Positions 45,072-54,426 are shown, counted from the first letter of the stretch. The stretch: 64,000 nt of DNA from Streptomyces sp. Tue 6430 (GCA_021568835.1 JAKGSH010000002.1:310001-374000), one strand, 5' to 3'. Notes: generated from the sequence alone by a model not told the origin. Numbers and translations are program-made.

Positions 45072-46799
45072 TCAGCCGGCCATGGCCTGCTCTCCGCACA
45101 ACCTCTTGGTCTCTTCGACGAACACCTGGTAGGACTCGCCCAGGACCCTGCGGTCGTAGGCGTCGACCAGCGTTCGCAGCTCGGCCTCGAGCCGCTCGGC
45201 GAGCCGCGGCGGGTTCTCGTCCGCGAGGAGCAGCCCGACGTTGAGGAAGGCCACCAGCAGGTCCGGCAGGCCGTCGGCCCACCCGCGCAGCCGGCTCAGC
45301 AGCGGGCGCAGCCCCTGCTCCCCCCGGGACCTGCGCGCCCTGGTGGCGTCGACGATGATCTGGGCGACGAAAGGCAGCTCCTCCTTGCGGTCGGCGACCT
45401 CCGCGCTCACCTTGCTCCAGGCCGCCCACACGTCCTCGACCCGCGAGTCCGGGATGCGGTACTCCCGGCGGGCCTCCAGCAGGACGTCCCTGGCCGGCCC
45501 CTCGACGCCCGGGAGTTCCGGAGGAGTCGGGTCGGCGATCTTGTCGTACATCTCCGTGCCGCGCAGTGCGATGGCGCGGCTGATGAAGGAGAACGGGTTC
45601 TCGCTCACGGCGATGTCGGCGGTCACGATGAACTTCAGGTTCTCCCAGAGCTCGTCGAGGGTCGTGCCCGGTTCGACCATGATCCAGCCGGGTTCGAGCT
45701 CGATGCCCTCCTTCTTGAACAGGCGGGCGGCGTCGAAGTTGTACTCCACCATGGTTCCCTTGCGGAACCGCTTGGCCATCCCCGGCGCCCCGGTCTCCAT
45801 GCCGAGCAGCGCGGAGGCCATGCCGGCCCTGCGCAGGGTGTGCAGGGCCTCCCGGTCGACGAGGCCGGTGTCGACGCGGAACTCGCAGTGGAAGGAGATG
45901 TCCAGGCCGCGGCGGAGGATCTCCTCGGCGAAGCCGACGGCGTGGTGGTAGCCGTCCTGGAAGGCGCCGCCGAAGTTGTCGTCGTTGAACCACAGGAACC
46001 GGGTGCCGAACTCCCGTTGCAGGTACTCGATCTCGTCCACGACGTCGACCGGCGAGCGGACCCGCCAGGCGTTGCCCGTCACGACACCCGGCGCCCGGGG
46101 CACGTAGCAGAAGGTGCACTTGGCGTGGCAGCCGCGGCTCGTGTAGGTCGACGCCACCGGTGTGGGGATGCCGTTCTTGCGGTGGTGCACGAGCAGGTCC
46201 CGGGCCGGCCAGGGCTCGTGGGCGAGGTCGGGGAGTTTGGGCGGGCCGCTGCTGCGGACCCGGCCCTCCTGCCAGAACCACAGCCCGGGCACACCACGCC
46301 AGTCACGGCCCGCCGCCAGACACTCCATCAGGCCTTCCACCGTCAGCTCACCCTCGCCGAAGGCCACACAGTCGGCCTCAGGGATCCGCTCGGCGATGAG
46401 CTTGGCGTTGTACGTGCAGAACGCGCCGCCGATCGCCACGAACACCGACGGGTCGGCCTCACGGACACAGCGCAGCAACCGCACCGCGTCGACGATGTGC
46501 AGGTCGTACATGATGCTGATCCCGACGAACTTCGGCCGCTCACGCCGGATCAGGTCGGTGATCACCTCGTCGCTGGGGTTGCGCCCGTGCAGGTTCAGCG
46601 CCCGCACCGAGTAGCCGCACGACCTCAGGTGACCGGCGATACAGGCCACCCCCAGGTTCTCCCGGACCTTCTCGTAGAAGAGGCGCATCGCAGGGTCCAG
46701 GCGGAGGTACTCCTCGTCGTTGATCAGGACGTTCTGGTTGTTGACACTGGAGAACCCGGTGAGGATCTCCCGTGGTGTCATCAGCACCGCGTCAGCCAT
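45072..46799 (-). CDS. ptmL: PtmL: cobalamin-binding radical SAM enzyme
   Basis: 575 residues with the same architecture as PtmM: B12-binding domain, SRGCHAKCTFCYVP cluster motif, C-terminal helices. The B12 domains of both lack an obvious DxHxxG, as is common in class B radical SAM methyltransferases that bind cobalamin base-off without a His ligand. The start overlaps the end of ptmK by 8 bp. Retention of two paralogues implies distinct jobs or consecutive methylations, but the DNA similarity shows recent homogenisation. Confidence 0.92.
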   Translation of the reverse strand: MADAVLMTPREILTGFSSVNNQNVLINDEEYLRLDPAMRLFYEKVRENLGVACIAGHLRSCGYSVRALNLHGRNPSDEVITDLIRRERPKFVGISIMYDLHIVDAVRLLRCVREADPSVFVAIGGAFCTYNAKLIAERIPEADCVAFGEGELTVEGLMECLAAGRDWRGVPGLWFWQEGRVRSSGPPKLPDLAHEPWPARDLLVHHRKNGIPTPVASTYTSRGCHAKCTFCYVPRAPGVVTGNAWRVRSPVDVVDEIEYLQREFGTRFLWFNDDNFGGAFQDGYHHAVGFAEEILRRGLDISFHCEFRVDTGLVDREALHTLRRAGMASALLGMETGAPGMAKRFRKGTMVEYNFDAARLFKKEGIELEPGWIMVEPGTTLDELWENLKFIVTADIAVSENPFSFISRAIALRGTEMYDKIADPTPPELPGVEGPARDVLLEARREYRIPDSRVEDVWAAWSKVSAEVADRKEELPFVAQIIVDATRARRSRGEQGLRPLLSRLRGWADGLPDLLVAFLNVGLLLADENPPRLAERLEAELRTLVDAYDRRVLGESYQVFVEETKRLCGEQAMAG

Positions 46800-48495
46800 C
46801 CGTACTCCACTCCCTGAGCCCGGCCGCGCCCCCTGTCAGGAGGAACGCGGCGTTGTTGCCGCCGAACCCGAAGTTGTTCACCAGCACGGAACGAATCCCG
46901 TCACAGGGCTCCGGATCGCGCAGCACCCGCACATGCCGCGCGTCGAGGGGCTTGCGCAGCCCGGGGGTTCCCGGAAGCACCTGATGACGCAGGGCCCGGA
47001 CCGCCGCCACGACACCGGGGAACACCGAGGCGTGCAGCAGATGGCCGGCCGCCCCCTTGTACGAACTGACCGGGACGCCCCGCCAGTCGTGCTCGGCGCC
47101 GACCTGGTCCAGCGCCAGCAGCTCGGCCTCGTCGCCCTGCCGGGTGCCGGGGGCGTGACCGTGGACGTAGTCGACGCTGGTGAGGCCGGCCATGGCCAGC
47201 GCGTCGCGCATGCACGCGGCGCCGATGTGCGCGTTGAGCCGGCTGATGCCCTGCCCCGCCACCCGGCAGGAGATCCCGCTGAGCGTCGCCAGGGGCGTCC
47301 GTCCGCGGGCCGCCGCGCGCTCGGCGGTCTCCAGCACGATCACCCCGGCGCCCTCCCCGACGGTCACGCCGGAGCGGTCCTCGTCGAACGGGCGGGCGGC
47401 GGTCGTACTCGTCGCGCGCAGCACGTCGAGGCAGGCGTAGTCGTAGGGGTTGAGGGACGACACCCCGGTGACGACAGCCGTGTCCGCCAGGCCGCACAGC
47501 AGCCATTCGCGTGCCATGGCCAGCCCGAAGGCGCCCGACGCGCAGGCGTGGGCCATCAGCACCGCGTCCGGCGGGGCGACACCCGATCCGTCTCCGTCCC
47601 AGTCGGGCTCCACCGTGATCTCGTCGATCCGGGGGGCGTCGCCGACCTGCGGGAGGTGCGGGACCACGCCGGCCGACACCAGCAGGGTCCGGCCCGGCAG
47701 TTCGTCGAGTCCTGCCTCCCGCAGCGCCTCCGAGCGCGCCCGCTCCAGCAGCGCACGGCGTGCCGGGCGCCCGGGCGGCGTCTCCACCCGCGTCTGGCAC
47801 ACCGTCCTGCTGCGGAAGCGGGACGCGTCGAACCGGGTCAGCTCGGACAGTTCCCGCCGGCCGTCCAGCAGGCCCTGCCAGAACGCGGTCCCCCCGTCGC
47901 CGAAGGCGGTGACCAGGCCGGTGCCGGAGACGACCACGGACGATCCGCCGGGTCCGCCGGTCCGGGGGGCGCGGGCGCCGTCGGCGGCGGTCACCGGGAC
48001 GGCCGCGACCCGGTAGCCGTCCTCGTGCGCGGCCCGTACGACCTCGCACACGACCATCGCCTCGTGCAGCCCCGCGGAGACGGCGCCCCACGCCCAGCGC
48101 ACCGCCTGCAGGGTGGCCGCGCGCGGGCTGATCAGCACATGGCCCGTCCCGTTCCAGCCACTGGCCTCCGCCAGCTCCTGGATCAACTGCGCCGGCTCCG
48201 GGGTCATGGCCTCGGACGGCCGCAGCCTGCGGCCCCCCGCCTCCGCCTCCACGCACCGGCCGACGTACTGGGAGGTGGCCGACACGCAGTAGTCCGTGGC
48301 CGCCATGACCACGGGCACACCGCCGCGCAGGGCGGCGGGCAGGCGGTCCAGCGCCGCGGACAGCACGTCGACGAAGGCAGCGGACAGGGACTCCCCGGCG
48401 GCGAGGACGGACAGGTCCCGCCGGGAGCGGAGACCGTCCAGCGACCGCGGCGCCGTACCGCCCACGATCACCGCGCCTGCCTTCGGGGGCGTCAT
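46792..48495 (-). CDS. ptmK: PtmK: ketosynthase with an extra N-terminal KS-like half
   Basis: 567 residues. A complete ketosynthase begins near residue 195 (SSVVVSGTGLVTAFGDG), with Cys in LMAHACASGAFGLAMA and the second His in SYKGAAGHLLH. The first His motif is altered from HGTGT to HGHAPGT. Residues 1-190 resemble a truncated, probably inactive KS half (VLISPRAATLQAVRWAW). It is proposed to extend 3-aminobenzoyl-PtmI by malonate to 3-(3-aminophenyl)-3-oxopropionyl-ACP, the acceptor of PtmJ. ATG 48495 overlaps the ptmJ stop by 4 bp. Confidence 0.9.
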   Translation of the reverse strand: MTPPKAGAVIVGGTAPRSLDGLRSRRDLSVLAAGESLSAAFVDVLSAALDRLPAALRGGVPVVMAATDYCVSATSQYVGRCVEAEAGGRRLRPSEAMTPEPAQLIQELAEASGWNGTGHVLISPRAATLQAVRWAWGAVSAGLHEAMVVCEVVRAAHEDGYRVAAVPVTAADGARAPRTGGPGGSSVVVSGTGLVTAFGDGGTAFWQGLLDGRRELSELTRFDASRFRSRTVCQTRVETPPGRPARRALLERARSEALREAGLDELPGRTLLVSAGVVPHLPQVGDAPRIDEITVEPDWDGDGSGVAPPDAVLMAHACASGAFGLAMAREWLLCGLADTAVVTGVSSLNPYDYACLDVLRATSTTAARPFDEDRSGVTVGEGAGVIVLETAERAAARGRTPLATLSGISCRVAGQGISRLNAHIGAACMRDALAMAGLTSVDYVHGHAPGTRQGDEAELLALDQVGAEHDWRGVPVSSYKGAAGHLLHASVFPGVVAAVRALRHQVLPGTPGLRKPLDARHVRVLRDPEPCDGIRSVLVNNFGFGGNNAAFLLTGGAAGLREWSTDG

Positions 48496-49457
48496 GACAC
48501 CGCCGTTCCGGGTGCCAGGGCATGGTCCGCGGGACCGAGCCGCGCGGCCAGTTCGTCGAGGGAGAGCCGGCCGGCGAGGAAGGGACCGACGTCCGCGAGG
48601 CGCGGGTCGCCGTGCCGGTCGGCGACCCGCCGCCAGAACCTCGGCAGGAGGTCGCCGGTGTCCCGGCGGGCCGTCGGCAGGTGGTACGCGGTCTCGTCGA
48701 GCAGTTCGAAGGTGGCGCCCGCGGCGGCGAGCCGCAGCCCCAGTTCGAGGTCCTCGCCGCCCCACAGCTGGCCGTAGTGCTCGTCGAAGCCACCGACTCC
48801 TTCGAACACCGTGCGCCGGACGCTGGTGCTGGTGCCGATGCAGCTCAGCCAGCGCAGCGGGGCGTACTCGGGCGACCGCGTCACCTGCCGGGCGGTCCTC
48901 TCGATGAACGAGCGGCGCGGCCCGAGCAGGGCGACGGCGGAGTCGAGGTCGGCGACGGTGGCGGGCTCGATCGTGCGGCCGCGGGCACCGGTCAGGGCCG
49001 TCCGCAGGGGCCGGGGTTCGGGCGTCAGCGCGAACGCGGACAGGTCGGTGACGGTGCCGTGCGCCACGGTGGCACCGGCCCCCCGGTGGGCCGCGAGATG
49101 CGCCTCCAGGAGCCCCGGTGCGGCCACGGTGTCGTCGTCGAGGAAGAGCAGGAGCTCCCCGCGCGCCAGCCGGGCCCCGGTGTTGCGCGCGCAGGCCACC
49201 CCGCGCCCGCCCGTGGTGGCCGGCCGGACCGGCAGGCCGGCGGGAAGGGCGGACAGCACCTGTTCCACCGCACCGCGCTCCGGTGCGTCGTCGACCAGGA
49301 CGACCTCGAACCGCTCACGGTCCAGGGTCTGGTGTCCCAGGGCCGTCAGGGTGAGCAGGAGTCGGGTGGTCCGGTCACGGGTCGGAACGACCACGCTGAC
49401 CGCCACCTCCCCGGGCGCTCCACCCGGCCGCGCGGCCGCCGGTGTCATGGCCGTCAC
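48492..49457 (-). CDS. ptmJ: PtmJ: family 2 glycosyltransferase (N-acetylglucosamine to ACP-bound polyketide)
   Basis: 321 residues of the GT-A fold: SVVVPTRDRT nucleotide-binding start, LFLDDDT metal-binding motif near residue 107 and FDEHYGQLWGGEDLELGLRL with the GGED acceptor loop. PtmJ is reported to glycosylate the ACP-bound 3-(3-aminophenyl)-3-oxopropionate with GlcNAc, an unusual step in which sugar is added while the polyketide is still on its carrier. The GTG at 49457 overlaps the ptmI stop (GTGA). Confidence 0.92.
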   Translation of the reverse strand: MTAMTPAAARPGGAPGEVAVSVVVPTRDRTTRLLLTLTALGHQTLDRERFEVVLVDDAPERGAVEQVLSALPAGLPVRPATTGGRGVACARNTGARLARGELLLFLDDDTVAAPGLLEAHLAAHRGAGATVAHGTVTDLSAFALTPEPRPLRTALTGARGRTIEPATVADLDSAVALLGPRRSFIERTARQVTRSPEYAPLRWLSCIGTSTSVRRTVFEGVGGFDEHYGQLWGGEDLELGLRLAAAGATFELLDETAYHLPTARRDTGDLLPRFWRRVADRHGDPRLADVGPFLAGRLSLDELAARLGPADHALAPGTAVS

Positions 49458-49729
49458 GTCAGGGAGCGGCTCTCGCCGGCCCTCTGCTGGAGGATGTAGG
49501 TGGCGAGGCCCTCGATGGAGAAGAGCGTCTCCTCCGTCAGGTCCTCGTCCTCGAAGACGACATCGAACTTCTCCTCGAGGATCAGCAGGTACTCCAGGGC
49601 GTCGAGGGAGCTGAACCCGTACTGGTCCACGAGGCTGGCGTCGCCCTCCTGGGGTGCCGGCCGGTGCTCGCCCTTGGTCATGCCCGCTGCGATCTCGTGG
49701 AGTTCCCGAATCAGCTCGGCGCGGTCCAT
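49454..49729 (-). CDS. ptmI: PtmI: discrete acyl carrier protein
   Basis: 91 residues, acidic and helical. The phosphopantetheine serine is in YGFSSLDALEYL. ATG 49729 has GGGAG about 10 bases upstream; a TTG at 49765 would extend into the ptmH stop and is less likely. PtmI carries 3-aminobenzoyl, then the extended and glycosylated intermediates. It lies between ptmH and ptmJ in the same operon. Confidence 0.93.
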   Translation of the reverse strand: MDRAELIRELHEIAAGMTKGEHRPAPQEGDASLVDQYGFSSLDALEYLLILEEKFDVVFEDEDLTEETLFSIEGLATYILQQRAGESRSLT

Positions 49730-49761
49730 CGTCTCTTGTCTCCCGTGGTGAAGGATCTCGG

Positions 49762-51663
49762 TCAAACCTTGGTGAACTGTTCGTCGAGCTGCTGCTCGGT
49801 CAGCCCGCGGAAGCGGTCCATGCGGAAGTAGTGCTGGAGGTCACCGCCGAACTCGGTCCGGTAGTAGAAGTCCGCGGTGTGGCGCTCCGGCTCCGTGCTC
49901 ACCGTCTCCCCGCGCCGCAGCGCGGCGATCAGCCGGGGCACGGGGTGGGTGAATTCCGTGTCGCTGCGCAGATACCAGCTCTCGCCGTACTTGGTGACGA
50001 CCGGGAGGTCCTCCTCGGGACCCGATCCGTCGGGCAGCGGGCGGACCGGCTGGCACAGCAGGTCGTAGCGGAACACCTCGTCGAGGACCGGCAGCAGGTG
50101 CTCGGGCAGCGTGGGACGCATGGCCTCCTCCCACCACTGCCGCAGCAGCCGCTTGGTGAGCAGCCGCCAGACGTTGGGGTCGACGAGTTCACTGGCGGAG
50201 CTCGTCGGCCTGGCCACCGCGTGCAGTGCCCTGGCCTCGGGGTCTTCGCTCCCCTCGATCCAGTCGGAGAAGCTGAGGAGCACCTGCGACTGGGGGACGC
50301 CGGCGAGCGTGCGCAGGGCGACCCAGATGTTGTGCAGGAACAGACTCCGGGCCAGGACCCGGTTCCAGCAGATGAAGCGGAGCATGCGCTCGTTGTCCGC
50401 GAGCGTCATCGTCTTGTGGGCGAGCACGTAGTCGAAGTCGTCCTGCTCGCCGCGCACGGTCACCAGTCCGTGCTGTTCGCGCTTGTCGTGGTATTCGGTG
50501 TTCGGCAGCAGCATCAGCGGGTGGACCGCGATGAACGGCGTGTGTTGCGCCGCCCGGTCATAACCGTCCAGGAACGAGGCGATCGTCTCGCCCGGTGCCC
50601 CCCAGATCAGCTCCAGATACGGTGTGATGCCGTGGTCGGTCAGCCAGGCGACCAGGCTTTCCCAGTCGTTCAGCTTCATGTTCCGGCGGCGCATGAGATC
50701 CAGCACGGAATCATCCATCGTCTGCAGGGCGAGGATGAAAGCGCTGTGCATCCCGGACTGCTTCATCTTCTCCATGATGCGGTAGAAACCGGGAGACTTG
50801 TTCTTGGCCCAGGAGGTTTCGAGTCTCTTCGGGAACCCGTATTTGTGGCGCACCCGGAGGAGATCGTCCAGGAATTCCTCGTCCTCGCGCAGGAGTCCGA
50901 AATTTGAGTCGGCGAGCATCAGTATTTCCGCGCCGTGCCGTCCCAGCAGTTCGAGTTCCTCACGCAGCCGCTCCCGGGAGAACGCCCGCATCTTCTGCCC
51001 GGTGGCGCCTCCCCAATAACAGAAGGCGCACTTGTAGGGGCATCCGCGGTTCGTCTCCATCAACGCGTAGTCGTAGGGGAAACGACCCTTTTCGTCGACC
51101 AGCGGTACCGCTCCGGTCAGAATGGGGGACGGCAGGATCTCGAGGTCCTGGATGCGCTCGCGTTCGGCGGTGGTGACCAGGTTCCCGTCGGCCTCGCGGA
51201 AGGAGATGCCGCTGATCTCGTGGAGCTCGCCGCGGCGGGCGCCGTCGAGGTAGCCGTTCAGCAGGTCCCGGAAGATCAGCTCCCCCTCGCCGTTCACCAC
51301 CACGTCGACCTGGGGGAACATGCGGAAGACCCGTTCGGCCTGGTGGGCGACGTGGTTGCCGCCGAAGACGACCCAGCCCTGCGGGTTCATCTGCTTGAAC
51401 GTCTCCGCGAGGGTGCCGAAGGCGCGGAAGTTCCAGCCGAGGACGGAGAAGCAGAGGATGTCGGGGCAGCCGTCCCGTATCAGGTCCCGGGCCATGGCGT
51501 TCAGGCCGGCGTCGCCCGGGTAGTTCCTGATGGAGATGTCCATACGGCGTCGAATGCGGTCGTCCGCCTCGGCGTAGGCCTTGAGGTAGCCGATCGCCAG
51601 CGGCATGGAGGCCGCGGAATTTCCCCAGACTCCTTGCTGGACAAGCAGTACGCGAGTCTCCAT
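49762..51663 (-). CDS. ptmH: PtmH: cobalamin-binding radical SAM C-methyltransferase
   Basis: 633 residues: an N-terminal B12-binding domain with FGGNHVAHQAERVF and VNGEGELIF, then NRGCPYKCAFCYWGG (CxxxCxxC), then a long C-terminal region. Loss of ptmH in S. pactum is reported to give pactamycin analogues lacking a methyl of the hydroxyethyl side chain, so it C-methylates an unactivated carbon. It is the first gene of the minus-strand ptmH-to-ptmN operon. It is only distantly related to PtmL and PtmM. Confidence 0.93.
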   Translation of the reverse strand: METRVLLVQQGVWGNSAASMPLAIGYLKAYAEADDRIRRRMDISIRNYPGDAGLNAMARDLIRDGCPDILCFSVLGWNFRAFGTLAETFKQMNPQGWVVFGGNHVAHQAERVFRMFPQVDVVVNGEGELIFRDLLNGYLDGARRGELHEISGISFREADGNLVTTAERERIQDLEILPSPILTGAVPLVDEKGRFPYDYALMETNRGCPYKCAFCYWGGATGQKMRAFSRERLREELELLGRHGAEILMLADSNFGLLREDEEFLDDLLRVRHKYGFPKRLETSWAKNKSPGFYRIMEKMKQSGMHSAFILALQTMDDSVLDLMRRRNMKLNDWESLVAWLTDHGITPYLELIWGAPGETIASFLDGYDRAAQHTPFIAVHPLMLLPNTEYHDKREQHGLVTVRGEQDDFDYVLAHKTMTLADNERMLRFICWNRVLARSLFLHNIWVALRTLAGVPQSQVLLSFSDWIEGSEDPEARALHAVARPTSSASELVDPNVWRLLTKRLLRQWWEEAMRPTLPEHLLPVLDEVFRYDLLCQPVRPLPDGSGPEEDLPVVTKYGESWYLRSDTEFTHPVPRLIAALRRGETVSTEPERHTADFYYRTEFGGDLQHYFRMDRFRGLTEQQLDEQFTKV

Positions 51664-52152
51664 TCCCTGCCTCGTCCTCTAATCGCCCGACAGGTCAAAT
51701 CGCACTTTGAGGCTACCGCAGAAGATCCCCGGCGCAATGGCGCCTCCGGGAACGGGTCGTCGGCATGGCCTATTTCCTGCGTTTCGCCTGTGTGCGGCCG
51801 TGCCGACGGCCTGATGGCGGCCACCGTCCGGGCCCGGGCCGGCCGCTCGCGGCACCTCCGGAGAGAGGGGAGCTGACATGGTGATTTCGTAGCGCCCGCG
51901 CCGGTCGGGCCCCGGCCGCCGCTGCCGTCCGGGGCGGGGTCCCGGAAGTGATCTGCGCAGCGAAACGAATGACCGGAAAGCTATCGTCCCGGTGATTACC
52001 GAAGAAGACGGCGATCATCCGGACAAGGTATTTTCGGCCACCCGTCCCCCCATTTTCTGCCTCTTCGGATCGGGCTCTGGGCGCACGCGGAGGCGATCTG
52101 TATGCTCCGGCCGTATGGCGTCTGTCATTCGTCACTGCGGGCTCGGAGTTAC
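51664..52152. promoter_or_regulatory. Divergent promoter region, ptmH / ptmG
   Basis: 489 bp without a gene. It should hold the promoter for the seven-gene ptmH operon and for ptmG-F-E. A -10-like TATGCT lies at 52101-52106 on the plus strand. I see no clear long palindrome. AT content is locally high around 51950-52060 compared with its surroundings. Confidence 0.45.
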
Positions 52153-53150
52153 ATGACGGAGATTCCTGACACTTGGTGCCCGACGGCCCTGCCGCACGTG
52201 GAAACAGCAGACGGGGAGCTCCGTTTCATGGGGCGTCAGGTCGAGGGGTGCGGCCACCTGTCGGACCGTGACGCCGCCCTGCTGTCCCGCTGCGACGGCA
52301 GCCGGCCCCTCGACGGGTTCCCCGCGGCGGACCGCGAGACCATCGGCCGGTGGCGCCGGCACGGGCTGCTGCTCATGGCACCCCCGCTCGCGCCCGGCCC
52401 CCGGCCACCGAACCCGCGGTGGTCGTGTCCCCGCATCCGGACGACGCCGCGCTGGCCCTCGGCGGGACGGTGGCCCGGCAGGGCGCCCGGTTCCTCGACG
52501 TCTTCAGCGTCGAGACCTGGACCAAGGACCCGTACTACGCCGAACGCCCGGAGCTGACCCGGCGCCTGCTGCTGGACGAGGAGGGCGTCGCCGCCCGTGT
52601 GCTGCGCGCCCGGGTGGAGCTGCTGGGATTCGTCGACGCCGCCGACCGCGACCTCAGACGGGACCGGTTCTTCACCGACCCGGCCTGGTCCGACGGGTTC
52701 GCGCGGGAGGAACCCCAGCTCTTCGACGCCCTCACCGAACGGCTCGCCCCCCTGCTGGACGGCGCCGGTCTGATCTACGCGCCCCTCGGCGTCGGCGGCC
52801 ACGTCGACCACGTCGCCTGCCGGGAGGCGGTGCTGGAACTGGCCCGGACCGGCCGGCTCGGCACGGCGCGGGTCGCCTTCTACGAGGACCAGCCCTACTC
52901 CTTGTTCTCCTCCGCGGAGGAGACCGCGAAGAACCTCGGCGCACGCCTGGCCGAACGGGGACCCGGCGCCCTGCGCCCGGAGCTGCTGCCCGTGGACGAC
53001 GAGGCGGCGCTCACCAAGTGCGAGGCGCTCGGCGCCTACCGCATCCAGGTACGCAAGGGCATCATCCGGCGCGTCCACCGGCACGGCGTGCGCCTGGCGG
53101 AGGGCTCCGGGTTCCCGGCCGCCGAGCGGATCTGGCTGATGCGCCCCTGA
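52153..53150 (+). CDS. ptmG: PtmG: PIG-L/LmbE-type N-deacetylase with N-terminal extension (frameshift near 52405)
   Basis: After restoring one base in the C-rich run near 52405 the protein has ~332 residues. A ~85-residue N-terminal segment (MTEIPDTWCPTALPHVETAD...) is followed by a zinc-dependent deacetylase core with SPHPDDAALALGG and GGHVDHVACRE. The family removes the N-acetyl group from GlcNAc conjugates, which fits the GlcNAc installed by PtmJ. ATG 52153 follows GGAG. The span is one base short of a multiple of three. The N-terminal segment, with two Cys, is unlike typical PIG-L proteins and could be a carrier-interaction module. Confidence 0.9.
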
Positions 53151-53205
53151 CCCCCTCCCCACCCGACAAGCGACCGCGGCCCCGCCGCTCTGTGAAGGGT
53201 TTCCC

Positions 53206-53838
53206 ATGTACGCACTGGCTCAGTCCCTGGCACCGGAGGACCTCGAGGTCCTCGCGGAGGCATGCGCCGAGGTGGGTCTCACCCTGCATGTCACGGACCC
53301 CGCAACGGGCCACGCCCCACCGCCCGGCGCGCTGCTGGTCTCCTTCCACCGGGTCGCCGCCGCCCGGCCGGACGACCTGTCCGTGGCGGAGCTCAAACGC
53401 CGGGGCGGTTACGCCGTCGCCGTGCTGGACGGCGTCTCCGCCACCGAGGTCCTGGCGGCGGTCACCGCCGGCTACAGCTTCACGCTGGCCAGCCCCCTGC
53501 AGCGGTCCCGGCTAGTGGAGACCCTCGGCTACCTCAAGACGGTCACGCCGTCCGAGAACACCCAGGTGCTCACTCTCGCGAACGGCTCGCTGAGCTCCGC
53601 CGCGAAGTCGTTGCCCGTGACCGACGCCGAGGCGGGGCTGCTGCGCCTGCTGTCCGACCGGCCGGGCCAGATCGTCTCCCGCGAGGAACTCGTCGAGGCC
53701 ACGGGCGGGGAGGACGTGAACAAGGTGACCTCGGTCCTGAAGCAGAAGTTCCTGGACATCGACTCCGGTGCGAAGCTCCTGAAGATCCCGCACCTGGGCT
53801 TCCGCCTGGTCGGCACGGTCCGCGAGGGGGCCAACTGA
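53206..53838 (+). CDS. ptmF: PtmF: winged-helix regulator with degenerate receiver-like N-terminus
   Basis: 210 residues. The C-terminus (~130-205; GLLRLLSDRPGQIVSREELV, then KVTSVLKQKFLDIDSG) is an OmpR/PhoB-type winged helix. The N-terminal ~110 residues look like an alpha/beta receiver remnant, but no phosphoacceptor Asp cluster is visible, so it is probably phosphorylation-independent. Inactivation of ptmE or ptmF is reported to abolish pactamycin and transcription of the cluster. It overlaps ptmE by one base (TGATG), implying stoichiometric production. Confidence 0.9.
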   Translation: MYALAQSLAPEDLEVLAEACAEVGLTLHVTDPATGHAPPPGALLVSFHRVAAARPDDLSVAELKRRGGYAVAVLDGVSATEVLAAVTAGYSFTLASPLQRSRLVETLGYLKTVTPSENTQVLTLANGSLSSAAKSLPVTDAEAGLLRLLSDRPGQIVSREELVEATGGEDVNKVTSVLKQKFLDIDSGAKLLKIPHLGFRLVGTVREGAN

Positions 53839-54383
53839 TGCGCGTCGTGGTGATCACCGGTGCCCCGGGCGTGGGCAAGACCCGGCTGGGGCACCAGCTG
53901 GTGACGCGGTACGGCGTCCCGGCCGCCGCGATGGACTGCGATCCCATCGTCCATCCGTGGAACGGCGGCGAGGAGGTGTACGACCTGATGGCCTCGACCG
54001 TGCGCGCGGCCCTGCCCGTCTACCGGGGATGGGGGGCCCGCGTCGTGATCGTCACCGGGGTGGTCCTCGCGGGCCGTGCCTACGAGCGTTTCCAGAAGGT
54101 GTTCGAGGAACTCGGCGCGGAGGCGGTCTACTACGGCCTGCGGGCGGACCCGGAGGCGCTGGCCACCCGGATCGAGAACGACGCGGGCGGCCGGCTGTTC
54201 GTGGAGGGCCGGCTGGCGGAGCGTCACCTCGACGCGGAGGTGCCCGACGTGCCCGGCGTCCGGCTGGTCGACACCACGCACCTGACACTGGTGGAGGCGG
54301 CCGACGCGATCGCGGCCCTGGAACGCGCCGAGCTCGGGCCGCGGTGGCTCGGGGCGGCCGGTGCTCCGACCGACACCGGATGA
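53838..54383 (+). CDS. ptmE: PtmE: small P-loop NTPase acting with PtmF
   Basis: 181 residues of an adenylate-kinase-like P-loop fold: VVITGAPGVGKTRLGHQL at the N-terminus, a central ARVVIVTGVVL strand and an Arg-containing LADPEAL-like lid region (LRADPEALATRIEND). It lacks any DNA-binding domain. Genetically it is reported as an essential regulator of the cluster. The pair looks like a LAL-type activator split into a separate ATPase and DNA-binding protein. It ends against a strong bidirectional terminator. Confidence 0.88.
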   Translation: MRVVVITGAPGVGKTRLGHQLVTRYGVPAAAMDCDPIVHPWNGGEEVYDLMASTVRAALPVYRGWGARVVIVTGVVLAGRAYERFQKVFEELGAEAVYYGLRADPEALATRIENDAGGRLFVEGRLAERHLDAEVPDVPGVRLVDTTHLTLVEAADAIAALERAELGPRWLGAAGAPTDTG

Positions 54384-54384
54384 C

Positions 54385-54419
54385 CCGGGGGTGGAGCCGT
54401 GAGCCGGCTCCACCCCCGG
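54385..54419. terminator. Perfect 14-bp hairpin between convergent ptmE and ptmD
   Basis: CCGGGGGTGGAGCC (54385-54398) and GGCTCCACCCCCGG (54406-54419) pair exactly over a 7-nt loop, between the ptmE stop (54383) and ptmD stop (54427). Confidence 0.92.
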
Positions 54420-54426
54420 TGCCCGG

